DNA of 64,000 bases from Pedobacter rhizosphaerae (GTDB lineage Bacteria > Bacteroidota > Bacteroidia > Sphingobacteriales > Sphingobacteriaceae). Every line of letters begins with the position of its first letter. Position 1 is the first letter of the stretch. A program made the position numbers and the translations under genes. Location of the stretch: positions 1 through 64,000 of the forward strand of contig NZ_FOGG01000025.1 in NCBI RefSeq assembly GCF_900111155.1, given 5' to 3'. Below, piece by piece: positions 43,630-52,547 of this stretch. The notes beneath the pieces were generated by a model. The model did no database searches, was not told the origin of the DNA, and saw only the letters and a list, made by a program, of their open reading frames with translations.

Positions 43630-44528
43630 AAATATTCGGCTATAGCTTTCTCTGCAGTATAATTACACATGGCCGAAACCCCTAAGAATTGGCCAACTGT
43701 ATTTACCTCTAAAAAATAAAATTTATCTCCGCTCTTGATAAAATCTATTGAGCCACAGTTTACATCCAGTAACAGCATTAATTGATGGGTCTTTTTCTCG
43801 ATTTTTGCGGGAAGTCGATATCGCACATTTCGGTTAGGCTTTTGAAGGTTGTACTTTCTGAAATCGGTTTTGGTTTGCTCATCATTTTGAGACATTATTG
43901 CTGTAGAATAGAAATCTCCGTTCAAATAAAAGCTCCTGATCTCGAAATCCTTTTCAATCTTTTCCTGAAAAAATGTGATAAAAAAGCTATCTTTTTCTTT
44001 ATGCTCCACTATGTTGGTGTACATAATACTTTCCGCATAATCCTGATAATTATTGATGGTTATGTTTCCGGTTAAGGGCTTCGTAATGGTCTTATCCAAA
44101 ACCACTTCAGCCGTATCTTCAGCTAAATAAAACTCAGGAACATCAAGTCCCACCTTTTTGGCCTGTTCTAACACCATTAGCTTATTTACAGCGCTGGTGC
44201 TTTGCTTGTTGACGTGTTTTTTTGATTCAAGTTTTTTGATTACATAATCCTGCAACCAATGCTGGTGCTCCTGCATGTGAACATCTACAGCCGGGTTATC
44301 ATACTGGATTTTTTTAAATCTTATCCCTCCTCTTCTGTACCAAACACTGCTGATGTCATCGATATAAAAACAATTTCGATGGCTTTCTATATAGATGCGT
44401 TTTTCCTTCGCTCTTATCTCAAACTCTTCGTCTTCATCCACCCGAATAAATTTTTTAACCAATGCCAAAAGCCATTTGATAACTTCATTGGTGGTAGTCT
44501 CTTGCTTCCTGGATATAATTAAAATCAT
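43626..44528 (-). CDS. gwsG: ATP-grasp peptide maturase of a grasp-with-spasm system
   Basis: A 300-residue ATP-grasp ligase with N-terminal domain (MILIISRKQETTTNEVIKWLL), ISSVWYRRGGIR, SAVNKLMVLEQAKKVGLDVPEFYLAED, EKDFEIRSFYLNGDFYSTAIM and the terminal FYFLEVNTVGQFLGVSAMCNYTAEKAIAEYL. It belongs to the microviridin/graspetide-type ligases, which usually form ester or amide links on Asp/Glu side chains. It is followed by the 59-residue gene and the SPASM maturase, and is preceded by the precursor gene on the same strand. Confidence 0.88.
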   Translation of the reverse strand: MILIISRKQETTTNEVIKWLLALVKKFIRVDEDEEFEIRAKEKRIYIESHRNCFYIDDISSVWYRRGGIRFKKIQYDNPAVDVHMQEHQHWLQDYVIKKLESKKHVNKQSTSAVNKLMVLEQAKKVGLDVPEFYLAEDTAEVVLDKTITKPLTGNITINNYQDYAESIMYTNIVEHKEKDSFFITFFQEKIEKDFEIRSFYLNGDFYSTAIMSQNDEQTKTDFRKYNLQKPNRNVRYRLPAKIEKKTHQLMLLLDVNCGSIDFIKSGDKFYFLEVNTVGQFLGVSAMCNYTAEKAIAEYL

Positions 44529-44664
44529 CTTTACTCGCTTAATCCCTGGATATTTTGGATATGGGTGCCAACTAGTAAAGAAAGCAACCCATAGCCTTTT
44601 TAAATGAGCATGATTAAATGGAATTTAGCCCGAATTGATCGGGAAAATTACATTTGTACCGCTA

Positions 44665-44904
44665 CTAGTAATTATGAATAGGTTCTCCAGGTGCTAAACG
44701 ACGGATTTCCCTGTAAAGATATTCGCCCGTACCATTTGCGCCCGAATAGTGGTCATATTCGATACATCCTTCCCCAACAAATACATTAGATTGTATCTCC
44801 ATATAGCCTCCCAATGCCCTTCCGCCATTGATTGACGATAAATCTGTCAGTTTTTGGTTTTCCAGTAAGGAGAAATCCTTTTTCGTTCCTTTTAAATTTT
44901 TCAT
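44665..44904 (-). CDS. gwsA: Grasp-with-spasm RiPP precursor peptide
   Basis: A 79-residue peptide with leader MKNLKGTKKDFSLLENQKLT-DLSSINGG ending in GG (27-28), typical of the Bacteroidota double-glycine leader. The predicted core is residues 29-79, with Asp/Glu residues, one Cys (47), several Tyr and the end EPIHNY. A second GG occurs at 32-33, so the cleavage point is ambiguous. It sits 136 bp upstream of the ATP-grasp gene. No exporter or cleaving peptidase gene lies within the window. Confidence 0.85.
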   Translation of the reverse strand: MKNLKGTKKDFSLLENQKLTDLSSINGGRALGGYMEIQSNVFVGEGCIEYDHYSGANGTGEYLYREIRRLAPGEPIHNY

Positions 44905-45340
44905 TTTATTAATTTTTATCGATTAGGTAAACTCGCCAACATACCCTGGCGTTTGGGCTTTATTCATTTAAATTTCGACACAAACTAAAGGGATTACAAG
45001 CGACAGTTGATATGTGACCGCTTTGAGTAACTTTTCGTTAATTCTGAATGGATATTCGTAAAATGGCGGGGAAAATTAAAATCGAATAGGCCGTATGATA
45101 GCAAACATTTAATTTAACAAACAAAATAGTCTTCTGGAGTAAACGCAAACTCTCACTTAGAGGTCTTGCTAATCGCCTGCATCCGCATCAATACAACTCG
45201 GAGAAAAGGCCGCATTATTTTAAATAGCTGAAGCAAAATTACTTGCCACCCACTCTTTTTATAAGACCTGAGTTTGGCAAAAAATGGCTTAGTCTTTGTT
45301 CAGCTCCCAGCAAAATTTTTAGTAAAATCCCATTTAGATC
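44905..45340. other. Gene-free region upstream of the RiPP precursor
   Basis: This 436-bp gap contains no supported gene. It is the divergent upstream space between the RiPP precursor (minus) and the lipoprotein at 45341 (plus). Candidate -7 elements of TAnnTTTG type exist but none has a well-spaced -33 partner, so no promoter is called. Confidence 0.4.
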
Positions 45341-45892
45341 ATGAGCAAGTTACACTTTTCAGTAAAAAAAATCCTTTCCATTTTTTCAGTCCTTAGTATT
45401 TTTTTATTATCGTCATGCACTGAAACACCAGAAAAATTCTTTGATATCACCGTCCTCAATACCAATGTAATTAATGATTTCGCCAGTCCGGATCTCGCCC
45501 GCCACATTGATGACGAGGCCAAAGAATATCCCAATATACCCTCAAGCAAAAAGAAGGGTGATGAGGCTGTTACCACAGTTAAGAATAAGATTTTATACCT
45601 GGAGCAGGCATTAGAAAAAGTGAAAAAAATTTCGGCCTCTGGTGATGAGGAAAAGGAAATAAAGGCATTATCAACAGCGCTTTATGAAATGGCCATACCT
45701 GTTTACAAGAACGAATATCTGGCTTATGCCAACTTATGTGACCAAAAAGGCAGCCAGGAAGCCAAAGACGCTATAATAAAAGATATAGATCAGAAATACG
45801 CTGCAACTTTCGAACAGCAGTATACCGAGCTCATGGAAAAGGGCAAAGCTTACGCCGCCGCAAACAATATCCCGGTAAATTGGGGCCGCTAA
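45341..45892 (+). CDS. Hypothetical lipoprotein with coiled-coil region
   Basis: A 183-residue lipoprotein (lipobox FLLSSCTETPEKFFD, Cys26). The rest is mainly helical and charged (VKNKILYLEQALEKVKKISAS, EEKEIKALSTALYEMAIPVYKNEYLAYANLCDQKG) with no recognised domain. It could be a periplasmic structural or binding protein; there is no evidence for a specific role. Confidence 0.7.
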   Translation: MSKLHFSVKKILSIFSVLSIFLLSSCTETPEKFFDITVLNTNVINDFASPDLARHIDDEAKEYPNIPSSKKKGDEAVTTVKNKILYLEQALEKVKKISASGDEEKEIKALSTALYEMAIPVYKNEYLAYANLCDQKGSQEAKDAIIKDIDQKYAATFEQQYTELMEKGKAYAAANNIPVNWGR

Positions 45893-46114
45893 TCAGTTGG
45901 CATAAAGTATCGCTAATTGCACACTCTTGCTAATGCAAAATGCAACCAGGTTAAGATAGTAGCTGGTAAATCATGAATTTAGTCGTCTTCTAGTTTAAAT
46001 CTACCAGAGCGCGACTTTAAAAGTCTCTTTATACGCTTGAGAAAGAAACGAACGTTTTATCACTTTCCAGCCAAGCTATATTTTCCAGTACTTTATTCCC
46101 AATATTCCAAAGTC

Positions 46115-46150
46115 AAAGCGGCTATTTTCGATATTGAAAATAGCCGCTTT
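46115..46150. terminator. Bidirectional hairpin terminator
   Basis: A perfect 15-bp stem AAAGCGGCTATTTTC / GAAAATAGCCGCTTT (46115-46129 with 46136-46150) with loop GATATT lies between the plus-strand lipoprotein and the minus-strand DJ-1-type gene, and is followed by T/A runs on both strands. It suits a shared terminator of the two converging units. The rest of the gap 45893-46202 shows nothing else. Confidence 0.85.
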
Positions 46151-46202
46151 TCTACTCATAGAGTTTTTTCAGTCATTTGACTTAAAGATTTATTCTGACC
46201 CT

Positions 46203-46994
46203 TTAATTGGCAGAAGATGATAAATAAGTCATTAGTTTTTCTGCTACCAGCAAAGAAGATTGCGGATTTTGTCCGGTAAATAATAACCCGTCCTGAACGG
46301 CAAACGGATGCCAGTCTGCTCCCTTTTGATAGTCAGCTCCCTTAGATTTTAACATGTCTTCCAGTAAAAAAGGCACAACTTTTTCCAGTTGTACGGCAGT
46401 TTCTTCGCTATTGGTGAAAGCCGATACTTTTTTGCCTTTTATAAACGGTTCTCCGTTGGCGGCTTTAACATTTTTCAATGCAGCAGGTGCATGACACACT
46501 AAGCCTACCGGTTTTTGATTTTTGATGAATGACTCGATTAGGCGTGCAGAGTTTTTATCGGCAGATAAATCCCACATTGGTCCATGCCCTCCAGGGTAAT
46601 AAACGGCATCATAATCTTTTTGATTTACCTTTGATAGTAAAACCGTATGCGACAGTTTTTCTTGTGTAGCTGCATCGGCGAAGTATCTTCGCGTTGCTTC
46701 TGTTTGAAATTCCGGATCGTTACTTTTAGGATCTATCGGTGCCTGACCGCCTTTTGGAGAGGCGATGGTAATTTCCGCTCCCTGAGCGATAAAGTAAAAA
46801 TATGGCGCAGCAAACTCCTCTATCCATAATCCTGTTTTTTTACCGGTGTTACCTAATTGATCGTGAGAAGTAACAACGAAGAGTATTTTCTTAGTTTTCG
46901 AATTTACCGGTTCCGAAGATTGATTTTGGGAAAAGCCCCCTAAACTTACTATTGAAAGTAAACCTAACAATATTGCACTTGTTTTAATTTTCAT
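46203..46994 (-). CDS. DJ-1/PfpI family protein (Hsp31-type glutamine amidotransferase-like)
   Basis: A 263-residue protein with a signal peptide (about 1-22, SQ after FSQNQ) and a DJ-1/PfpI domain: nucleophile elbow VGLVCHAPAAL (C167), GHGPMWDLS, and the acidic residue in GLWIEEFAAPYF. Family members include glyoxalase III/chaperone-like enzymes handling methylglyoxal and protein damage. It lies 90 bp downstream of the Crp/Fnr gene, same strand. Confidence 0.85.
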   Translation of the reverse strand: MKIKTSAILLGLLSIVSLGGFSQNQSSEPVNSKTKKILFVVTSHDQLGNTGKKTGLWIEEFAAPYFYFIAQGAEITIASPKGGQAPIDPKSNDPEFQTEATRRYFADAATQEKLSHTVLLSKVNQKDYDAVYYPGGHGPMWDLSADKNSARLIESFIKNQKPVGLVCHAPAALKNVKAANGEPFIKGKKVSAFTNSEETAVQLEKVVPFLLEDMLKSKGADYQKGADWHPFAVQDGLLFTGQNPQSSLLVAEKLMTYLSSSAN

Positions 46995-47084
46995 TTCCTT
47001 TGAATTTTATTTAATACAAAGGTTTCAAGATTTCAGGCTTTCACACAGGACATATGTCAAAAAAATAGTGTGACATACATCAAA

Positions 47085-47657
47085 TTATTTTGGGTTTTTG
47101 TACAGGCGGCTAAGGGTTTCGCGGGTAACGCCAAGATAAGATGCAATGAGTTGCTTCGGCACCATTTGAAATAAGGCCGGATATTGTTTTATCAATTGCT
47201 CATATCTATCGCGGGCATCAGTATTAATCAATCCCAATACACGCTGCTGAAGGCCAACATAACCTAAATTAGTTTTCTTCCGAAAAAAATGCTCAACCTT
47301 ATGCAGTTCGTTGCACAGCTTTTCCTTGTCCTCTAAAGAAATTACAAGTACCTCAGCCGATTCCACGGGATCAATATATAGCGACGAAGGGACTTGCTTG
47401 TAAAGCGCATGATAGTCTGAAATCCACCAATCTGGAAGGGCAAACTGAAGCACATGCATCTTATTATCGCTGTCTATCATATATGATTTCAGACAGCCCT
47501 TCAGCACAAAAAATTCATTTTTTACCGTCTCCCCTTCCTGAATAAGAAATTGATGCTTTATGAGTTTCTTATGCGTAAAATGACTGCTTATATATTCAAA
47601 CTCACTATCCGTAAGGGTAATTATTTTTTCGAAATGGGCTCTGAGCAGGTCTTTCAT
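47085..47657 (-). CDS. Crp/Fnr-family transcriptional regulator
   Basis: The start at 47657 (MKDLLRAHFEKIITLTDSEF) gives 190 residues. An N-terminal cyclic-nucleotide-binding-type domain is followed by a C-terminal winged helix with QLIASYLGVTRETLSRLYK. Residues expected for Fe-S binding by Fnr are absent. It probably regulates the adjacent DJ-1-type gene; the signal is not known. A Met 30 bases upstream (47687) is possible. Confidence 0.85.
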   Translation of the reverse strand: MKDLLRAHFEKIITLTDSEFEYISSHFTHKKLIKHQFLIQEGETVKNEFFVLKGCLKSYMIDSDNKMHVLQFALPDWWISDYHALYKQVPSSLYIDPVESAEVLVISLEDKEKLCNELHKVEHFFRKKTNLGYVGLQQRVLGLINTDARDRYEQLIKQYPALFQMVPKQLIASYLGVTRETLSRLYKNPK

Positions 47658-47937
47658 AGAAAGCACGAATTTAATAAAATTCAACAAGAAAATTTTCTTT
47701 ATAAACTTTTGTTATGCCCCTTTTTACGGCGTTGCTTTTGAGCCGCAGCCGTACTGACGAACAAGTTGAAAGATGGAATTATTCCTTTAGCTAATTCTAT
47801 ATTTTAGGAGCATGAAACTATAAAAGACATGCCTAATATTTAATTTCTGGAGGTGAATAGGACTAGTTAGTATTTTTCGGAAGCGTAAAATTTTCTCAGC
47901 GATGAAGCTAATAAAGTATCTTTACCGGCGAATTGAT

Positions 47938-48783
47938 ATGAGAGCTACATTTTTATTTTTATTTCTGCTGTTGAACGGCTGGTTAAGAGCCCAGGATTTT
48001 AAAGGGGAAGAAAAGGGCAATTTTATACTGGGAAAAATCTTTTCCCTGCAGTCCAGAATCCTTTCAGAAGAGCGCATACTTAACATCTACCTGCCTGAGG
48101 GATATGACAGTACGCTAAAGTATCCGGTGATTTATCTATTGGATGGATCTGCTGATGAAGACTTCATCCACGTTGCAGGTTTGGTTCAGTTCAACACCTT
48201 TCCATGGATAAACCGCATCCCCAAATCTATTGTGGTGGGTATTGCGAATACGCGGAGAAAGCTTAATTTCACCAGCCCGAGCAACCGTCCTTCAGATCTG
48301 AAACTGATCCCTGAAAACGGCGGTTCTACTGCTTTTATTTCTTTTATAGCGGAAGAACTGCAACCCTTCATCAATAAAAAATTCGCAACCGATGGAAACA
48401 ACATGATTATTGGCCAATCACTTGGCGGACTACTGGCTACGGAAATCCTCCTTACCAAGCCACAACTTTTCAACCGATATGTGATCATTAGTCCTAGTCT
48501 TTGGTGGCGTGACGGTTATCTACTCAAGGCCGATCCAAAAGTGTTCGAAGATTACAATTTTAGCAGCACTTCGGTTTATATCGGCGTTGGTAAAGAAGGT
48601 TCTATCGATGGATCAAAGCAGCACATTATGGAAAAAGATGCCAAACGCCTGGCAGTAAAGCTCAATAAGTTAGGCAGCGGAAAGCCTGCCCTCTGGTTTG
48701 ATTTTTTAAAACAGGAAAATCACGCAACAGTAACCCATCAAGCCGTTTTCAATGCTTTTAGGAAAATGTTTCCGCAAAAGTAG
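47938..48783 (+). CDS. Secreted alpha/beta-hydrolase, putative esterase
   Basis: The start at 47938 gives 281 residues with a signal peptide (MRATFLFLFLLLNGWLRAQ). The fold shows YPVIYLLDGSADEDFIHV and catalytic elbow MIIGQSLGGLLATE (S161), followed by ISPSLWWRDGYLL, as in esterase-D/IroE-type hydrolases. This family includes trilactone and feruloyl esterases. Substrate not known; it is isolated and divergent from the regulator. Confidence 0.85.
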   Translation: MRATFLFLFLLLNGWLRAQDFKGEEKGNFILGKIFSLQSRILSEERILNIYLPEGYDSTLKYPVIYLLDGSADEDFIHVAGLVQFNTFPWINRIPKSIVVGIANTRRKLNFTSPSNRPSDLKLIPENGGSTAFISFIAEELQPFINKKFATDGNNMIIGQSLGGLLATEILLTKPQLFNRYVIISPSLWWRDGYLLKADPKVFEDYNFSSTSVYIGVGKEGSIDGSKQHIMEKDAKRLAVKLNKLGSGKPALWFDFLKQENHATVTHQAVFNAFRKMFPQK

Positions 48784-48823
48784 TACAGCTGAAGCTTTAA
48801 TACATATTCTGGTGTAGACTTAG

Positions 48824-49375
48824 TTAATCTGCAACCTGAGATTTATTCTCCTTTGGACTTATTGAATCGGGGTAAAATCTTTGCTTGAAATATATCTGCC
48901 TGCTAAGTGTTTTTCCGCTATCAGTCAATACCAGATTTGCCTCAACGATCCAGGTTTCGGGAGCAAAAGGGTCGTCTCTGGCAATACGCAAACCACGTAT
49001 ACGTCCTGTTTGAGGACTTAAGGCCGCTATCCTGCAACTTGGGCAGTTGCGCTGAAAGATAACTTTACCATTTTTAAAATCTTGCTGGTCTATGCTAAAG
49101 GCTACACCCTCCATCGGAGCTTTGAGAAAGATTTTCATATCCCCTTCCCCAAAGTTAACCTCAAACACAAATACCCTGAAACTGCCCGTGATAGGATGCA
49201 CTAAAGAATCCAGGTCATTCCAGCGGGTGTATCGATAAGAGCAGTCGCCTGTTGAGCAAGGCGTTAAATTCTTCTGATCTAGTTCCCTTTCTTCAATAAC
49301 AGAGACATTTTTTCTGCAAGAAAGGTTCATTAACAATAGGATAATCAGTACAGCGTTCTGGATATATTTACTCAT
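48824..49375 (-). CDS. Hypothetical lipoprotein
   Basis: A 183-residue lipoprotein (signal with LMNLSCRKN, Cys20). The body contains short Cys-rich segments (TPCSTGDCSY, RNCPSCRI) and alternating strands, perhaps an immunoglobulin-like fold. No recognised family. It converges with the esterase; the following 412-bp gap to the fasciclin gene (49376-49787) shows only AT-rich DNA. Confidence 0.65.
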   Translation of the reverse strand: MSKYIQNAVLIILLLMNLSCRKNVSVIEERELDQKNLTPCSTGDCSYRYTRWNDLDSLVHPITGSFRVFVFEVNFGEGDMKIFLKAPMEGVAFSIDQQDFKNGKVIFQRNCPSCRIAALSPQTGRIRGLRIARDDPFAPETWIVEANLVLTDSGKTLSRQIYFKQRFYPDSISPKENKSQVAD

Positions 49376-49787
49376 TTGCTAAGTAAACGTTCATGGAAGC
49401 ATGCTCGCTACAGATATCCGATTTTTTTGTGCTTGCCAATTACAAAGCTTAAAGGGATTTCCCAATGCGGGCTACAATATCTGATAATAAATGTAAGAAA
49501 AGCGTATTATTAGGTGATCAAAAATTGTTATGACTTAAGGAGGTTATTTTTCCGATACAGAAAGTAGAAATACCTATAAATCAATAGATTAAACTAGAAA
49601 AGATACAAATACGAAACAGCATTTTACAGACTATTTCAACCTATTACAATAGTAAAAAAATTATTTTGTAAAGCCTTATTTTTTTCAATAAAAAGTCTCT
49701 TAGCTCAAGTTTTTTTCCCAACTTTTATCTTTTGGGAATCCGTATGCTATGTCCCTTTCGTAAATGCAGGTAATATAAACTCAAGAC

Positions 49788-50354
49788 ATGAAAAAAATTC
49801 TTTTATCTGCAGTGGCTATAGTAGCGATTGCTTTTGCAACAAATACTTCCCTTCAGGCGCAGTCCATGGAAAAAACAAAAATGGTTGGTGGTGCCAAAAT
49901 GTATCCATCAAAGGATATTATCGATAATGCGGTAAACTCCAAGGACCACACGACTTTGGTTGCTGCAGTGAAAGCTGCAGGCCTTGTGGAAACTTTGAAG
50001 GGCAAAGGTCCTTTCACCGTTTTCGCGCCGACTAACAGTGCTTTTGACAAACTGCCAAAAGGTACGGTAGAAACTTTGCTTAAACCAGAAAACAAGGCCA
50101 TGCTGACCAAGGTGCTGACCTATCATGTGGTTGCGGGTCATATGGACAGCAAGGCTATTGCGGCTGCGATCAAAAAAGGAAACGGGAAAGCGGAATTCAC
50201 TACTGTTGAGGGCGGCAAGCTTTGGGCCTGGATGAAAGGCAGTAAGCTGATGTTGAAAGATGAAAAAGGTGGCATGTCTACAGTGACCATCGCTGATGTT
50301 CACCAGAAAAATGGCGTGATCCATGTAGTGGATACCGTACTGATGCCAAAATAG
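49788..50354 (+). CDS. Secreted fasciclin (FAS1) domain protein
   Basis: A 188-residue protein with a signal peptide (about 1-24, SLQAQ) and one FAS1 domain (about 35-187) with DHTTLVAAVKAAGLVETLKGKGPFTVFAPTNSAFDKLPKGTV and KVLTYHVVAGH, DVHQKNGVIHVVDTVLMPK. FAS1 proteins mediate cell adhesion and often accompany stress-related ECF sigma genes. The sigma factor 50484 follows after the terminator. Confidence 0.92.
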   Translation: MKKILLSAVAIVAIAFATNTSLQAQSMEKTKMVGGAKMYPSKDIIDNAVNSKDHTTLVAAVKAAGLVETLKGKGPFTVFAPTNSAFDKLPKGTVETLLKPENKAMLTKVLTYHVVAGHMDSKAIAAAIKKGNGKAEFTTVEGGKLWAWMKGSKLMLKDEKGGMSTVTIADVHQKNGVIHVVDTVLMPK

Positions 50355-50372
50355 CCTATTCAAGATATTACG

Positions 50373-50399
50373 GCCGCCGGAATTTCCAGCGGCTTTTTT
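50373..50399 (+). terminator. Terminator after the fasciclin gene
   Basis: GCCGC / GCGGC (50373-50377 with 50389-50393) with GGAA / TTCC inside and one mismatch, followed by TTTTTT (50394-50399). It closes the fasciclin transcript 19 bp past the stop codon. Confidence 0.8.
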
Positions 50400-50483
50400 C
50401 ATTTCTGCACCAATTGCTATAGCTTACCGGAATACCCTAAACTTATTGGCCTGCAGCCTGTTATAATACATAATTTGCCGCTT

Positions 50484-51071
50484 ATGATTGCATTTATACT
50501 CACCCAGATCAAATCCGAGAATCCGGCACCAGCTACCGCCGATCTCGAAAAACAGCTGATAGCAGGCCTTAGAAATAATGAGCTCTCTGCATTTACCCAG
50601 CTTTACAAGATGTATTCGGCCACGCTGTTTGGGGTGATCATGAAGGTTGTCAACCAGCAGGAGACCGCAGAGGACCTGCTACAGGAGGCCTTTCTAAAAA
50701 TCAGGCGTTACATTGGAAGTTATGATGAAAAGAAATCACGTCTGTTTACCTGGATGCTGAATATCTCACGGAATACTGCCATCGACCACCTTAGGTTAAA
50801 ATCTTCCAGGCAAATGCGCTCCAACCTGCTTTTTGAGGATGTCGAAAAAGAGCTTGATAACCATAGCCATTCTTTTAATACCGATACGGTGGGGGTTAAA
50901 AAACTTTTGGAAGGGCTTTTGCCTAAACATAAGCAGATGATCGATCTGTTTTATTATAAAGGCTATACCCATAGTGAAATCGCAGAACTGCTGGAGATGC
51001 CCCTGGGTAGCGTTAAGACTGCCATCCGCCAGGCCATTTTAAACCTTCGTATGGTTTTTGATGTAAAATAA
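50484..51071 (+). CDS. ECF-type RNA polymerase sigma factor
   Basis: The start at 50484 (MIAFILTQIKSENPA) gives 195 residues; a TTG at 50475 is also in frame. Region 2 contains LLQEAFLKIRRYIGSYDEKKSRLFTWMLNISRNTAIDHLR and region 4 contains LFYYKGYTHSEIAELLEMPLGSVKTAIRQAILNLR. No anti-sigma gene is adjacent. It may control the fasciclin gene upstream (inferred from neighbour position only). Confidence 0.9.
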   Translation: MIAFILTQIKSENPAPATADLEKQLIAGLRNNELSAFTQLYKMYSATLFGVIMKVVNQQETAEDLLQEAFLKIRRYIGSYDEKKSRLFTWMLNISRNTAIDHLRLKSSRQMRSNLLFEDVEKELDNHSHSFNTDTVGVKKLLEGLLPKHKQMIDLFYYKGYTHSEIAELLEMPLGSVKTAIRQAILNLRMVFDVK

Positions 51072-51096
51072 TCTTTCCGGAACATTAGGTCCCGCC

Positions 51097-52467
51097 TCAT
51101 TCCACTATAACCTTCAGTGAATCGGTCTTTACCCGTGAACGTATCCACTTGTCCATCTTTCCCCGCTCTGCAATATCCATTTTGGCAGATAAGGCTGCTG
51201 AAAAAAGAGTAATGGTATCCTTTTTGGATGAATCTACCCTTAGGTAGACCACATTGGACAGGCTATAGGATTTTACTTTTGGGAACAATACCTTGAGCTC
51301 AGCCGATACATCTGGAAAAGCCTGCGTTGTTCTCTTTAGCGTTACGGCCTTTTCTTTTGTCTGCCCCTTGAATACATCTTCTAAGATACTGGCGCGGATC
51401 TGTGAGAAATCCACCTGCTGCCTTGCGCTAAGGCCCTGGCGGATGCGCAGCCGGCTGCCCTCGAGCCGGTAATCCTTTAAATGACTTTCTATTTTTTTTA
51501 TCTCTTCCCCGGACAGTTCTTGGCCGATCAGCAGCAGATCAATTTCTTTAGTCCTGGTGCTATAGCGGAAGGATTTGCTGACCACCTGGGTATTTTTGAA
51601 ATTGAATTCACCGGCTGTAAATGCCTGTGCATTGTTTTCAAAGATGCTTTTCTGAACGATGCCATAAGCCAGATAGATGCTGGGCAGGATAGTAATGAGC
51701 ACAGAAATCAGGATGTATCTGGATACTTTTTTTTCGGTATTCCTGTCCTCGAAATGTTTTTTATCAAAGCGCAGGAAGCGGATGATCAGGTAGGTGGATA
51801 TGCAGATAAAAAGGCAATTGATGAAAAACAGGTAAATAGCCCCCAGAAAATACAGCCAGTTACCATTGGCAATGCCATAACCTGCGGTGCAAAGGGGCGG
51901 CATGAGCGCTGTGGCAATGGCTACGCCCGGGATGACGTTGCTTTTTTCGGTCCTGGTTACGGCAATAATGCCGGCCAGTCCGCCCGCAAAAGCGATAAAC
52001 ACATCCCAGATGGAAGGGGTGGTACGGGCAAGGAGTTCGCTCTGCGCATCGTGTAGCGGGGTGATGTAAAAATAGAGCGTAGAGGTTACAATACTGAATA
52101 TGGTGGCAATGAGCAGGTTCCTCCCTCCTGTTTTGACCAGGTTAAAGTCGTTGGTAGCGATACCCAGCCCGATACCCATAATTGGCCCCATGAGTGGCGA
52201 GATGAGCATGGCTCCGATGATCACGGCAGTGGAATTGACGTTGAGTCCGATGGAGGCGATAATGATGGCAAATATCAGTGTCCAGAGGTTGCTGCCCACA
52301 AATATGGAGTTTTTGGAAATCGAGCTTACGATCCCAGCCTCATCGGCCTTGTCCATCTGCAGGTTGAACCTTTTGGAAAAAAAGGAACGGAATGCCCTTG
52401 GAAGTTCTTCTTTGTTTTCTGGTGTACTCAAAACGGTTTGGGGTTTATCTTTATGCTGGATAAACAT
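51097..52467 (-). CDS. DUF389 family membrane protein
   Basis: A 456-residue protein with about six membrane segments in the first 250 residues (GSNLWTLIFAIIIASIGLNVNSTAVIIGAMLISPLMGPIMGIGLG) and a hydrophilic C-terminal domain. The LISPLMGPIMG pattern is characteristic of DUF389 (TIGR00341). Function is not known; some relatives are linked to stress tolerance. Divergent from nhaA with an 80-bp shared upstream region. Confidence 0.9.
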   Translation of the reverse strand: MFIQHKDKPQTVLSTPENKEELPRAFRSFFSKRFNLQMDKADEAGIVSSISKNSIFVGSNLWTLIFAIIIASIGLNVNSTAVIIGAMLISPLMGPIMGIGLGIATNDFNLVKTGGRNLLIATIFSIVTSTLYFYITPLHDAQSELLARTTPSIWDVFIAFAGGLAGIIAVTRTEKSNVIPGVAIATALMPPLCTAGYGIANGNWLYFLGAIYLFFINCLFICISTYLIIRFLRFDKKHFEDRNTEKKVSRYILISVLITILPSIYLAYGIVQKSIFENNAQAFTAGEFNFKNTQVVSKSFRYSTRTKEIDLLLIGQELSGEEIKKIESHLKDYRLEGSRLRIRQGLSARQQVDFSQIRASILEDVFKGQTKEKAVTLKRTTQAFPDVSAELKVLFPKVKSYSLSNVVYLRVDSSKKDTITLFSAALSAKMDIAERGKMDKWIRSRVKTDSLKVIVE

Positions 52468-52547
52468 ATCTTTGCCCTTTCTGTTTTATCCAATGTAAAT
52501 TAGCGGCGGCCCTTATAAGCCTTTGGTTGCTTTTATCCCCCGATCCC

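Noticed and set aside
44646..44653. TACATTTG on the plus strand as a promoter -7 element
   Set aside because: No plus-strand gene follows and there is no matching -33 element; it lies between minus-strand RiPP genes.
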